Below are positions 45,962 through 53,178 of a DNA stretch of 64,000 nt, one piece after another. The position numbers and the translations under genes were made by a program. This DNA comes from CBDBEU01 sp965204565 (GTDB taxonomy: Bacteria; Pseudomonadota; Alphaproteobacteria; Rhizobiales; TMED25), in NCBI GenBank assembly GCA_965204565.1, contig CBDBEU010000005.1:1612001-1676000 (forward strand), given 5' to 3'. Every line of letters begins with the position of its first letter. The stretch's first letter is position 1. The notes below the pieces were generated by a model that was given only the letters and a program-made list of their open reading frames with translations, was not told where the DNA came from and ran no database searches.

Positions 45962-46840
45962 ATGGACGAGCTGCCCTTCTCCCCCCGCATTGAGCGCAAT
46001 TACCCCGAGCCAAAGCTCAAACTGCCGCCCGGCGCCTGCGACTGTCATTTCCACTTCATCGGTCCGCAGGCGCAGTTTCCTTTAAGGCCCAACCACGTGT
46101 TCAGCCATCTGCAATTCGAGGACACGAGCTTTGATGACTGGCAGAAGATGCAGGCAGCCCTTGGTCTTTCGCGCGGGCTTCATGTGCAATCGATGATGTA
46201 TGAGCGCAATTACGAGATCGTGCTCCACGCCCAATGCCGGTTTCCCGACCGCCTGCGCGCCATCGTCAATCTGCCGTGGCCGGATATTACAGACCGCGAG
46301 CTGCAGATCCTGACAGATGCCGGGGTGGTCGGCGCGCGCATTTCCTGGCGCACCGAAAAGAGCCTTGACCACACCATGATCGATCGGCTGAGCAATCTTG
46401 GCTGGGCTATGCACTATCTGGTGCGCACCGCCGAGTTGGATCCCGCCTGGGATGAGACGATCCTTGCCACCAAGGGCAATTTCGTTCTCGAGCACACTGG
46501 CTATCCGCCGCCGGACAAGGGGCCCGACAGCGAGGAATTTGCCTTTGTCATGAAGTGCCTAGATACCGGGCGCTGCTGGGTCAAGCTCTCGCCCCGATTC
46601 TCAGGCGAAGAGACCTTTCCCTTCGCCGACACCAACGCGTTTATCCAGAAACTGGTGGATCATTCTCCCAACCGGCTCCTATGGGGTTCTGACTGGCCGC
46701 ACCCGCAATATTTCAAGCCGATGCCGAATGATGTCCTCCTCCTCGACATGATGCTCGATTGGGTGCCGGACGAAAAAACCCGCAACATGATTGTTGTCGA
46801 CAATCCGGCAGAGCTGTTCGGCTTTCCGCCTCTGAGTTAG
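45962..46840 (+). CDS. Amidohydrolase 2 family protein, LigI (PDC lactonase)-like
   Basis: A 292-residue TIM-barrel hydrolase. The HxH metal motif is in GACDCHFHFIGPQAQFPLRP near residue 24, further conserved positions are GARISWRTEK and FVLEHTGYPPPDKG, and the closing catalytic Asp is in RLLWGSDWPHPQY. Length and the order of motifs fit the branch containing 2-pyrone-4,6-dicarboxylate lactonase (LigI), which opens a lactone bearing carboxylates. The start at 45962 is supported by GAGGCAA eight bases upstream and by nine bases of spacing from the corrected ACAD stop. A lactone-opening step in the island's pathway is inferred. Confidence 0.82.
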   Translation: MDELPFSPRIERNYPEPKLKLPPGACDCHFHFIGPQAQFPLRPNHVFSHLQFEDTSFDDWQKMQAALGLSRGLHVQSMMYERNYEIVLHAQCRFPDRLRAIVNLPWPDITDRELQILTDAGVVGARISWRTEKSLDHTMIDRLSNLGWAMHYLVRTAELDPAWDETILATKGNFVLEHTGYPPPDKGPDSEEFAFVMKCLDTGRCWVKLSPRFSGEETFPFADTNAFIQKLVDHSPNRLLWGSDWPHPQYFKPMPNDVLLLDMMLDWVPDEKTRNMIVVDNPAELFGFPPLS

Positions 46841-46860
46841 CGGGCTGGCGCCGAACTCAT

Positions 46861-47901
46861 TCAATAAACGGGTCTGAATTTCTGCACCCGCCGGCCCGTA
46901 TGGGTCTCGCCAATATAGATATTGTCTTTTGAATCGAGCGCGATGGTGTGGCCGTGGGTGAACCCGCCAGCCTGATGACCCGGTCGCCCATAGGTGTAGA
47001 GAAGCTCGCCGCTCTCATGTTCGATGATGTGGAATTGCTCGTTGCGCCCATCCATGATGTAGATCAGCGACTGCTCGGCATCGTTTGAAAATACCATGGT
47101 CCAGGCGGTGCCGCGCGGGTCCGGCAAGGTCGGCGTTCCGGTGGCAACCCAGATATTGCGCACGAATGTACCGTCCTTTTCATAGACATGGATGCGGTTG
47201 CCCCAGCGGTCGCAGATGTAAACAAGGCCGTTATTTCCAATCACGACATCATGCACCACATTGGCGAAGACGTGCGGTGCGCCCTCTACGGCCTCCGCGG
47301 CGCTCGCCTGGCGGCCCCATTGGCGCAGAAACTTGCCGGACTTGTCGAACACCGCGACACGGCGATTGCCATAGCCATCGGTGACATAGAAATCGAAATT
47401 GTCGGGATCGACCGCAACCGCCGTCGGCTGGAAAAATCCATTTGTCGCCGAATTGAGCGCCATGCCGCTGATCGTGCCATCTGAGGAGTCGAACTTGCCG
47501 CGCTCGCCGATTTGCAACAGGAGTTCGCCGTCACTGGTATATTTCTGGATCATACCGTCGCGCTGACCGCTCACCCAGTAATGGCCCTGGCAATCGACAT
47601 TGAGCCGTTCCGGCTTGATCGGCATGGTGGCCTGTTCGCCCCATGATTTGACCACATTTCCCTGGGGATCGAACACGATCACCATCGGTGCGTTGTCGCC
47701 CGATTCAGCCTCCTCATCGGTAATGTCCTGACGATTGCACACCACTACATTGTCCTGTGCATCGATCGCAACACCCGGCGACTGACCGATGATCCAGCGA
47801 TCAGGAAGCGGCCGCGGCCATGAGGCATCCACCTCATAGGCAGGAACTGTGAGGTTGGACTTTACCCCGGCACGACTGGCAAGAGCGTCTTGGTATGTCA
47901 C
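46861..47901 (-). CDS. NHL-repeat six-bladed beta-propeller protein
   Basis: A 346-residue protein with repeated NHL units: GVAIDAQDNVVVCNRQD, GHYWVSGQRDGMIQKYTSDG, AVAVDPDNFDFYVTDGYGNR, DVVIGNNGLVYICDRWGNRI and TIALDSKDNIYIGETHTGRR. It resembles the bacterial relatives of peptidyl-amidoglycolate lyase, a zinc enzyme, but a lyase function is not shown. No signal peptide is visible, so it should be cytosolic. The start is GTG at 47901 with GAGGAAG upstream. Convergent with the amidohydrolase; the stop regions share a TGAGTT/AACTCA inverted repeat. Confidence 0.85.
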   Translation of the reverse strand: MTYQDALASRAGVKSNLTVPAYEVDASWPRPLPDRWIIGQSPGVAIDAQDNVVVCNRQDITDEEAESGDNAPMVIVFDPQGNVVKSWGEQATMPIKPERLNVDCQGHYWVSGQRDGMIQKYTSDGELLLQIGERGKFDSSDGTISGMALNSATNGFFQPTAVAVDPDNFDFYVTDGYGNRRVAVFDKSGKFLRQWGRQASAAEAVEGAPHVFANVVHDVVIGNNGLVYICDRWGNRIHVYEKDGTFVRNIWVATGTPTLPDPRGTAWTMVFSNDAEQSLIYIMDGRNEQFHIIEHESGELLYTYGRPGHQAGGFTHGHTIALDSKDNIYIGETHTGRRVQKFRPVY

Positions 47902-48002
47902 GGCAACTTCCTCGATCCAGACAAAATTGATGCGCGTCTGTTTATGGCACGACGTTCGGCGTCAATCCCACATGCGTCAGGCCGCAAGACGGAGATGGTT
48001 TT

Positions 48003-48017
48003 CTTATATTCTATAAG
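48003..48017. promoter_or_regulatory. AT-rich operator-like site 4 (perfect inverted repeat)
   Basis: CTTAT and ATAAG flank ATTCT, and one more base pair (T at 48002, A at 48018) extends the arms to six. It lies 102 bases before the NHL gene and 136 before the small gene at 48153, which are divergent. On the reverse strand it reads TTATAGAATATAA, sharing TTATAGAATAT with site 3. Confidence 0.5.
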
Positions 48018-48152
48018 ATCGTGCCGTCACAATGCCGTGCGATAGTACAGAGGTTGCAGACAATTGGCAGCGGCTCAACAAGTCCAATGTGTGCAGTCTT
48101 GCCAGTTGACATTTGCCTCGCTTTCAAGTGCTTGCCACCATAGGAGACCTAG

Positions 48153-48452
48153 ATGGCAATCGATCTCGACGAAACGCTCCAACATACGGCCGATGATGAC
48201 TGCCCGGTATGCCGGGCCCAGGAGGTTGTGGGCGGATTTCTCATTCCGGCTCTGGCGGCCTGGGAATTGAGCCATGATCTGCCGCGGTTTTCTCTCGCCA
48301 TTCATGGCGCTGCAGGTCTGCTGGGTGTCATGCTTGAGGAAGGCATAGAGCGTGAGGAGATCGAAACCGCGCTCACCCAGGCGCTTGACGACATCGAAGC
48401 CCAGCTCGCCGAGCACAAATTGATGGGCGGTCCCACACAGGGCAGTGCCTGA
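48153..48452 (+). CDS. Small conserved-looking protein of unknown function
   Basis: 99 residues, acidic, with a CPVC near residue 17 (DDDCPVCRAQEVVGGFLIP) and a C-terminal helical segment rich in Glu and Leu. GGAG lies at a good distance before the ATG. No family is recognised. The CxxC could bind a metal or act in thiol exchange. It is divergent from the NHL gene and convergent with the ThDP enzyme, within the catabolic island, so an accessory role there is possible. Confidence 0.6.
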   Translation: MAIDLDETLQHTADDDCPVCRAQEVVGGFLIPALAAWELSHDLPRFSLAIHGAAGLLGVMLEEGIEREEIETALTQALDDIEAQLAEHKLMGGPTQGSA

Positions 48453-48481
48453 AATCGTTTCGATGTGTACAGGAGAGCTCT

Positions 48482-50152
48482 TTACATCACGCCATGGCCG
48501 AGATTGACGGTCTTGCGCATGCGCGGGCTGACCACCTGATCGGAGATATGGATATCGAGCACCATGGCGGTGTCACCTTCAACATAGTCATCAACCAGCG
48601 CTGCGAATTGGCCGAGATCGGTCACCGTTGCGCCCTTCAGGCCAAAGCTTTGTGCGATCGCGGCAAAATCCGGCCGACCGAAGATCGCCGGTGAATCATC
48701 AAGCCCCTCTTCGCGCAGTTTGTGTATCTCCGAACCGTAGGCGCCATCATTCATAAGGCAGATCAGCAGTTTGAGGCCCTCGCGCTTGATCGTCTCGAAT
48801 TCCTGAATATGCATGATCAGGCTGCCATCACCCTCAAACAACAGCACCTTGCCATTGCCGCGCGCCACCGCCACGCCGAGCGCATAAGAAAGGCCGTTAC
48901 CGATGGCGCCAAAATCACGCATCAGATGATATTTGCCGGGTTCCCAGCCGCGCATTGTCGAGTGGAAATATGATTGATGGCCCGAACCTGAGATCACGTC
49001 GAAATCCTTTGGCAAGACTTGATCGAGCGCGTCGATCACTCGCCTTGGATCGAGCAAACCGTCTGTGAGCTCATATTGGGTCGGGTCCGCCGGCTCTTGC
49101 CTGATGCGGCGCGCCAGATCATCGCTTCTGATCTGCGCCTTAGTTGTTCCGTGACTTTCCAGCCGATCAAGCAACACCTGCGCTGCAAGCTTTGCGTCAG
49201 CGCACGCATAAATGTCGCCAACCCGTGCGCCGTGGCGCAAGCCCAGTGGCTCGATATCGATCTGCGCGATTTCAGCATCTGGATACATGCGCCCGCCATC
49301 GACCGTGTAGTAGGTCATCGACGCGCCAATCGCGACCACCTGATCGGTCTTTTCGCCAATCTCGCGCGCAACCTGCCGCGCATAGCCCCCCGAAACACCA
49401 ATGCTGAAGGGATTGTCGTCATAAAGCCCGCGCGCCATCAGCGTGGTTGTGATCATTGCACCACTGCGCTCGGCCAGCGCTTCAACTTCGCTTACAGCGC
49501 CTGCCGCGATTACCCCATTGCCAGCGAGAATGACCGGACAGGCGGCCCCGGCAAGTTTGTCGGCAATTGCGTCCATTTGCGCCGGGTCCGGCAGCGGCAT
49601 TGTGAGTTCCGGCATCAGACTGGATGAGCCCACATAAGGTCCCAGATCGGGCGCCGGTTCCTTTTGCACATCATAGGGCATGCCGATAACCACTGGCTGG
49701 CGCTCATGGCGAGCGATATAGAACGCCTCGCGCGCATATTGGTGCAGCCGGCTTGGTGCCAGCATGCGGATGTAATGCGCACCGCAAGCCTTGGCGAACG
49801 CCGCCTGGTCGGCCTCCTGCACATACCATTTGACCTTGGCCGGTGCTTCACCGGCGAAAATCACCAAAGGCACCCGCCCGCGCACCGCTGTGGTCAGTGC
49901 CGTCATGATCTGGCTAAAGCCCGGACCGCTGGTGGTTGAGGCAACACCGACCCGGCCGGTGGCGCTCCAATAGCCCATGGCCATGGCGCAGGCGCAATGT
50001 TCATGGCGTACATGGAACATGCGCATGCCGTCTATCCCCAGCATCGCCGTTGACCAGTGCATATTGGCATCACCCATCAGGGTGAAGAACGTATCGACCC
50101 CCTCGCCTGCGAATGCATCGGCGAGTGCCTGATAGATTGGTGCGTTTGCCAT
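48482..50152 (-). CDS. Thiamine diphosphate-dependent enzyme, acetolactate synthase-like
   Basis: A 556-residue ThDP enzyme of the large-subunit family (acetolactate synthase, oxalyl-CoA decarboxylase, 2-hydroxyacyl-CoA lyase and sulfoacetaldehyde acetyltransferase relatives). The cofactor-activating Glu is in FHVRHEHCACAMAMGYW (near residue 51), the middle domain starts with MDAIADKLAGAACPVILAGN, and the Mg-ThDP motif is GDGSLIMHIQEF followed by the Asn of LICLMNDGAYG. The ATG at 50152 has GGAGG upstream; the open frame above it is an IS630 remnant and not part of the protein. The reaction is carbon-carbon bond making or breaking on a 2-oxo acid or acyl-CoA; the substrate is unknown. Confidence 0.88.
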   Translation of the reverse strand: MANAPIYQALADAFAGEGVDTFFTLMGDANMHWSTAMLGIDGMRMFHVRHEHCACAMAMGYWSATGRVGVASTTSGPGFSQIMTALTTAVRGRVPLVIFAGEAPAKVKWYVQEADQAAFAKACGAHYIRMLAPSRLHQYAREAFYIARHERQPVVIGMPYDVQKEPAPDLGPYVGSSSLMPELTMPLPDPAQMDAIADKLAGAACPVILAGNGVIAAGAVSEVEALAERSGAMITTTLMARGLYDDNPFSIGVSGGYARQVAREIGEKTDQVVAIGASMTYYTVDGGRMYPDAEIAQIDIEPLGLRHGARVGDIYACADAKLAAQVLLDRLESHGTTKAQIRSDDLARRIRQEPADPTQYELTDGLLDPRRVIDALDQVLPKDFDVISGSGHQSYFHSTMRGWEPGKYHLMRDFGAIGNGLSYALGVAVARGNGKVLLFEGDGSLIMHIQEFETIKREGLKLLICLMNDGAYGSEIHKLREEGLDDSPAIFGRPDFAAIAQSFGLKGATVTDLGQFAALVDDYVEGDTAMVLDIHISDQVVSPRMRKTVNLGHGVM

Positions 50153-50179
50153 TATCCGAGCCTCCTCAATCCGGCCTGA

Positions 50180-50313
50180 CGCTGCTTGCGGCCTAGGTCG
50201 CCAGCGGTGAATAGATTGATGGCGCATGCTTCCCGACTTGTCGAGCACCACGACATCACCGCGTGTCGGGGTCGGTGCCGGCACCTCCTCAATATAGACG
50301 CGAAAAACCTGGC
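50180..50313 (-). pseudogene. IS630-like transposase fragment
   Basis: In frame above the ThDP gene the minus strand reads FRVYIEEVPAPTPTRGDVVV followed by LDKSGSMRHQSIHRW, which resembles the V.P.L.PGDVVVMDNLGSHK block around a catalytic Asp in IS630-family transposases. Only about 45 codons remain. Confidence 0.5.
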
Positions 50314-50581
50314 TGTAGCGTGACACCCGGTTTGAGCTTTTTTGACACCGGTTTTGATCACAGTGCAGGTCACCTGTAGCGGCCGTTTTTGTCATATCGG
50401 CGGTGGCCAGGTATTGGTTTTGTCGCTTCAGATCGTCTCTCTCTCGAACACCTTTCAACATCCATTTGAAGGCCCTCATTTCTTTGGCGTCTCCGGCGCT
50501 TCGACCTCGATTGTGGTTATGAATCCCGCCGAGCGTTCAAATGAGTGTGCGACGGCCCGTGCGCGCCACATGCCATTCTCC
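50314..50581. repeat. Direct repeat, copy A (tail gene D 3' end and downstream)
   Basis: Matches 51350-51628 with few differences. From about 50490 it corresponds to the last 30 codons of phage gene D; the outer part begins tgtagcgtgacacccgg, which may be an IS end because it starts TGT and abuts different sequence at each site. The TC microsatellite in this copy is shorter than in copy B. Confidence 0.8.
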
Positions 50582-51016
50582 GGCTCCGGCACCACAGGCG
50601 CTGTCGCCAAGCGGCTAGGGCGCATATTCATCGGCATCGAGCGCGATGAGACCTACGCGGCTGCGGCTGAACGACGCATCGCCGGCATTGCTCCGGCCGA
50701 AGACAGCACCATTGCCACCACGACATCCAAGCGCCATGCCCCGCGCATTCCCTTTGGCATGGTGATCGAACGCGGCCTGTTGCGGCCGGGCGCTATGCTC
50801 TATGGGCCCAAGAAACGCCACTCGGCCAAAGTGCGCGCCGACGGCTCGATCATCACCCAAGACCGCGCCGGTTCGATCCACCAGATCGGCGCGCATGTGC
50901 AAGGCCTTGGGGCCTGCAACGGCTGGACCTTCTGGCACTATAATGAAGGCAAGAGCCTGACCCCGATTGACGCGTTGCGCGAGCAGATCCGGGCCGAAAT
51001 CGGCGCTGTCAGCTAA
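50582..51016 (+). pseudogene. ccrM: CcrM-type adenine DNA methyltransferase, C-terminal fragment
   Basis: Reads from the SAM-binding motif I (GSGTTGAVAKRLGRIFIGIE) through RDETYAAAAERRIAGI and then the CcrM-specific C-terminal domain (KRHAPRIPFGMVIERGLLRP, VRADGSIITQDRAGSIHQIG, GACNGWTFWHY) to a TAA at 51014. About the first 60% of the enzyme, including the catalytic DPPY motif and target recognition parts, is missing. CcrM methylates GANTC and is cell-cycle regulated in alphaproteobacteria, so an intact copy is expected elsewhere. The break lies at a CCATTCTCC shared with the phage repeat. Confidence 0.85.
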
Positions 51017-51349
51017 TACGCCAGCTCATCAGCCCCGCAGCCAGAGCCGGGCTGAAGCAGCTTGAAGACGGAGACCGGGGCAACCCACGCCGATGTCGGC
51101 TGGCGCGCCGAAGCAAGGCTGACTGGCAAGCCCGTGGGGTAACCAAGATCAAGGCAATCCACAACAATAGCGCTGTATCTTGATGATCGGGCGCGCTCAC
51201 CGCAGCCGAGAAGATTGCGATAGTGCGTTCGGGCCGGTGACAAACACGGCCAATTTCAATCCGAACTCGGCCACCACATGCCGGGGAGGTATGATGATGG
51301 ATACCCGCGTCAAAGACGTTATCGACACGCTCACGCAAGAATTCCCCGG
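51017..51349. other. No gene recognised
   Basis: Follows the CcrM fragment. A short plus-strand stretch at 51291-51350 (MMMDTRVKDVIDTLTQEFPG) may be the start of a lost gene cut at the repeat border. Nothing else is supported. Confidence 0.35.
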
Positions 51350-51628
51350 TGTAGCGTGACACCCGGTTTGAGCTTTTTTGACACCGGGTTTGATCACAGT
51401 GCAGGTCACCTGTAGCGGCCGTTTTTGTCATATCGGCGGTGGCCAGGTATTGGTTTTATCGCTTCCGATCGTCTCTCTCTCTCTCTCTCTCGAACACCTT
51501 TCAACATCCATTTGAAGGCCCCTCATTTCTTTGGCGTCTCCGGCGCTTCGACCTCGATTGTGGTTATGAATCCCGCCGAGCGTTCAAATGAGTGTGCGAC
51601 GGCTCGTGCGCGCCACATGCCATTCTCC
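51350..51628. repeat. Direct repeat, copy B (with intact gene D 3' end)
   Basis: Second copy of 50314-50581. It contains an expanded TC dinucleotide run at about 51473-51491 and leads without a break into the phage D gene, so this is the original context of the gene D part. Confidence 0.8.
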
Positions 51629-52518
51629 GCGGGTCCGAAGCCGCTGGCGATCACATCGGCTTCCGCGGTTGCATCGACACGGCCATATTGGGTGAAGTGT
51701 CCTTCCGCGCGTGCCCGGTTCAGCCTGGTCGCCTCGGCCTTCGCGCCCTGCCTGGCGTCTTCCCTGTTCTTGAAATGAGACTTGATGGTGCGGATAGGCC
51801 CCTTGCCGCCGGTGTCGACCGTTTCGAACCTGGTCTTTCCCTCCTTCGGATCATGCCACTTGGCGACCACCTTGCCGTAGCGCGGACGCGGCTTGCCAGA
51901 GATGCTCCAGTCCCGGCATTCCGACCGCGTGATCAGAACCGGCGCAAGAGAGCCGCCGGAGCTCTTTTTCCGGCTACCGCGCGACACAAACAGGAACCTG
52001 CCGCCACCGGCTTTGAAAATGGCGTTGTGGCGGTCTGCAAGGCGGGTGGCGAAGTCCAGGGGCGATTGGTCGCGCCGGGCTTCGTATTCGATTTCGATGC
52101 CTGACAGTTCGCCGTCGACCTCGATCTGCGCACCATGCTCGCCGAATACCTTTTGCAGCATCGAGCCAAGCGTGGTGTCATCGAAATGTTCGGTCTTCTT
52201 CTGCTTGAGCTCTTCGCGGATATCCGCAGCGTGGGCGGTGACGGTCAGCAACAACCCGTCCGGTCCGCCGGCAGACGTGTAGCCGTCGACCACGAATTTG
52301 CCCATCGAGGTGAGCGCGCCGCCGGCATAGCCGAACAGGGGTTCCAGAATGGCGCCCTCGTTCGGCAGGGCGATGGCATAACCGCGCCAGTCGAACGTGC
52401 ATTCGAGCGTATCGCTTTCCTGTCCGCTTTCGTCCCTGATTCCGCATGAAATGAGCCTGGAATAGAAAATGCCGTTGACCGGCGAACCGCCTGCCAGCAC
52501 CCTGATGACCGGACGCAT
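51523..52518 (-). CDS. Phage late control/tail protein D (P2 gpD-like)
   Basis: A 331-residue protein of the gpD family, which forms the hub at the base of a contractile tail (equivalent to T4 gp27/VgrG N-terminal part). Features are VDGYTSAGGPDGLLLTVTAH, KKTEHFDDTTLGSMLQKVFG (the gpD/VgrG shell domain), RDQSPLDFATRLADRHNAIF and the C-terminal FERSAGFITTIEVEAP tail. Last gene of the tail operon on this strand; its final 30 codons are duplicated at 50490-50581. Confidence 0.85.
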   Translation of the reverse strand: MRPVIRVLAGGSPVNGIFYSRLISCGIRDESGQESDTLECTFDWRGYAIALPNEGAILEPLFGYAGGALTSMGKFVVDGYTSAGGPDGLLLTVTAHAADIREELKQKKTEHFDDTTLGSMLQKVFGEHGAQIEVDGELSGIEIEYEARRDQSPLDFATRLADRHNAIFKAGGGRFLFVSRGSRKKSSGGSLAPVLITRSECRDWSISGKPRPRYGKVVAKWHDPKEGKTRFETVDTGGKGPIRTIKSHFKNREDARQGAKAEATRLNRARAEGHFTQYGRVDATAEADVIASGFGPAENGMWRARAVAHSFERSAGFITTIEVEAPETPKK

Positions 52519-52521
52519 GGA

Positions 52522-52765
52522 TCAGCCCCATAGCCGGTTCGGGCCGATCGGTGTTTCCGTCTCGGCATCCGGCATGACAATTTCGGTCCCGACCGGCACG
52601 TTGTGACTCACTTCCGCCAGGCCCGGATTGAGATCGAAGATTTGCTCGACATAGCCGGAGAGCCGGGCGGCGCGGTCCGGGTCGTCGGGATAGAGCTTGC
52701 TGGCGAAACTTCCAGGCGATTTCCTCGATGCCCATTTCGGTGCCGGTGACCTTGACCGTCGCCAT
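52522..52765 (-). pseudogene. Phage tail protein X (LysM-like), frameshifted
   Basis: P2 gpX-type small tail protein. From the ATG at 52765 it reads MATVKVTGTEMGIEEIAWKF, then the frame is lost at about 52703-52708; one frame over, ASKLYPDDPDRAARLSGYVE and IFDLNPGLAEVSHNVPVGTE continue to a stop at 52522. The DLNPGLA..G..LPVGT pattern is the peptidoglycan-binding LysM-like core of gpX. A single extra base accounts for the break. Confidence 0.75.
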
Positions 52766-53178
52766 CAGAACAGCCCTCCAAATGCACCGCCCCCATAGGG
52801 GGAGACGGTGACCGGGAATTCCAACTGCTTTCCCGCGCCGCTCCGGTCGATGTGAAATTGCGTGTCGGAAACCGTCTCAATGATGACCAGGCCGAAGACA
52901 CGCCCCGGTGTCGCGCCCGAAAACCCGACCATCATCACAGGCGATCCGCGCGATTGTGTCGCGCGGATCGCCTCATATTCACCGCGCCCGCCGAATTCGT
53001 CGGGAAACAGCAGCCCGTTGACGGTCTGGCTGTCAGGTCCGAGGCCGGTGAACTGCCGCGCCGCATGGCCGCCGAACCGCTTGATCGCCGGCCATACGGC
53101 CTGGCTCTCGCGTTCGAGCTTCTGATAGTTAAGACCTGCGATCTCGAAGATATGCGGTCCGAGCGCCAGCAAAGCCAT
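52765..53178 (-). CDS. Phage tail protein U (P2 gpU-like)
   Basis: A 137-residue tail-terminator/completion protein of the gpU family: LLALGPHIFEIAGLNYQKLE, WPAIKRFGGHAARQFTGLG and SGATPGRVFGLVIIETVSDT. Its ATG overlaps the stop of the tape measure gene, and its stop overlaps the start of gene X, as in P2-like operons. Confidence 0.85.
   Translation of the reverse strand: MALLALGPHIFEIAGLNYQKLERESQAVWPAIKRFGGHAARQFTGLGPDSQTVNGLLFPDEFGGRGEYEAIRATQSRGSPVMMVGFSGATPGRVFGLVIIETVSDTQFHIDRSGAGKQLEFPVTVSPYGGGAFGGLF

Noticed and set aside
44762..46840. 692-residue acyl-CoA dehydrogenase/amidohydrolase fusion
   Set aside because: The linker between the two parts reads as a normal ACAD C-terminus one frame over, and the amidohydrolase has its own start and ribosome site. 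One extra A in a run explains the join.
46833..46866. TGAGTT/AACTCA hairpin as a bidirectional terminator between convergent genes
   Set aside because: Only six base pairs with a long loop and no T-run; too weak to list as a terminator.
50153..50479. N-terminal extension of the ThDP enzyme by 109 residues
   Set aside because: The extension is IS630-like and repeat sequence; the ATG at 50152 has a good ribosome site and the family begins there.
51473..51491. TC repeat as a start of a CRISPR or phase-variation tract
   Set aside because: It is a simple dinucleotide run within a duplicated 3' flank and is not inside or in front of a gene in a way that would switch expression. No CRISPR-like repeat-spacer pattern was found anywhere.
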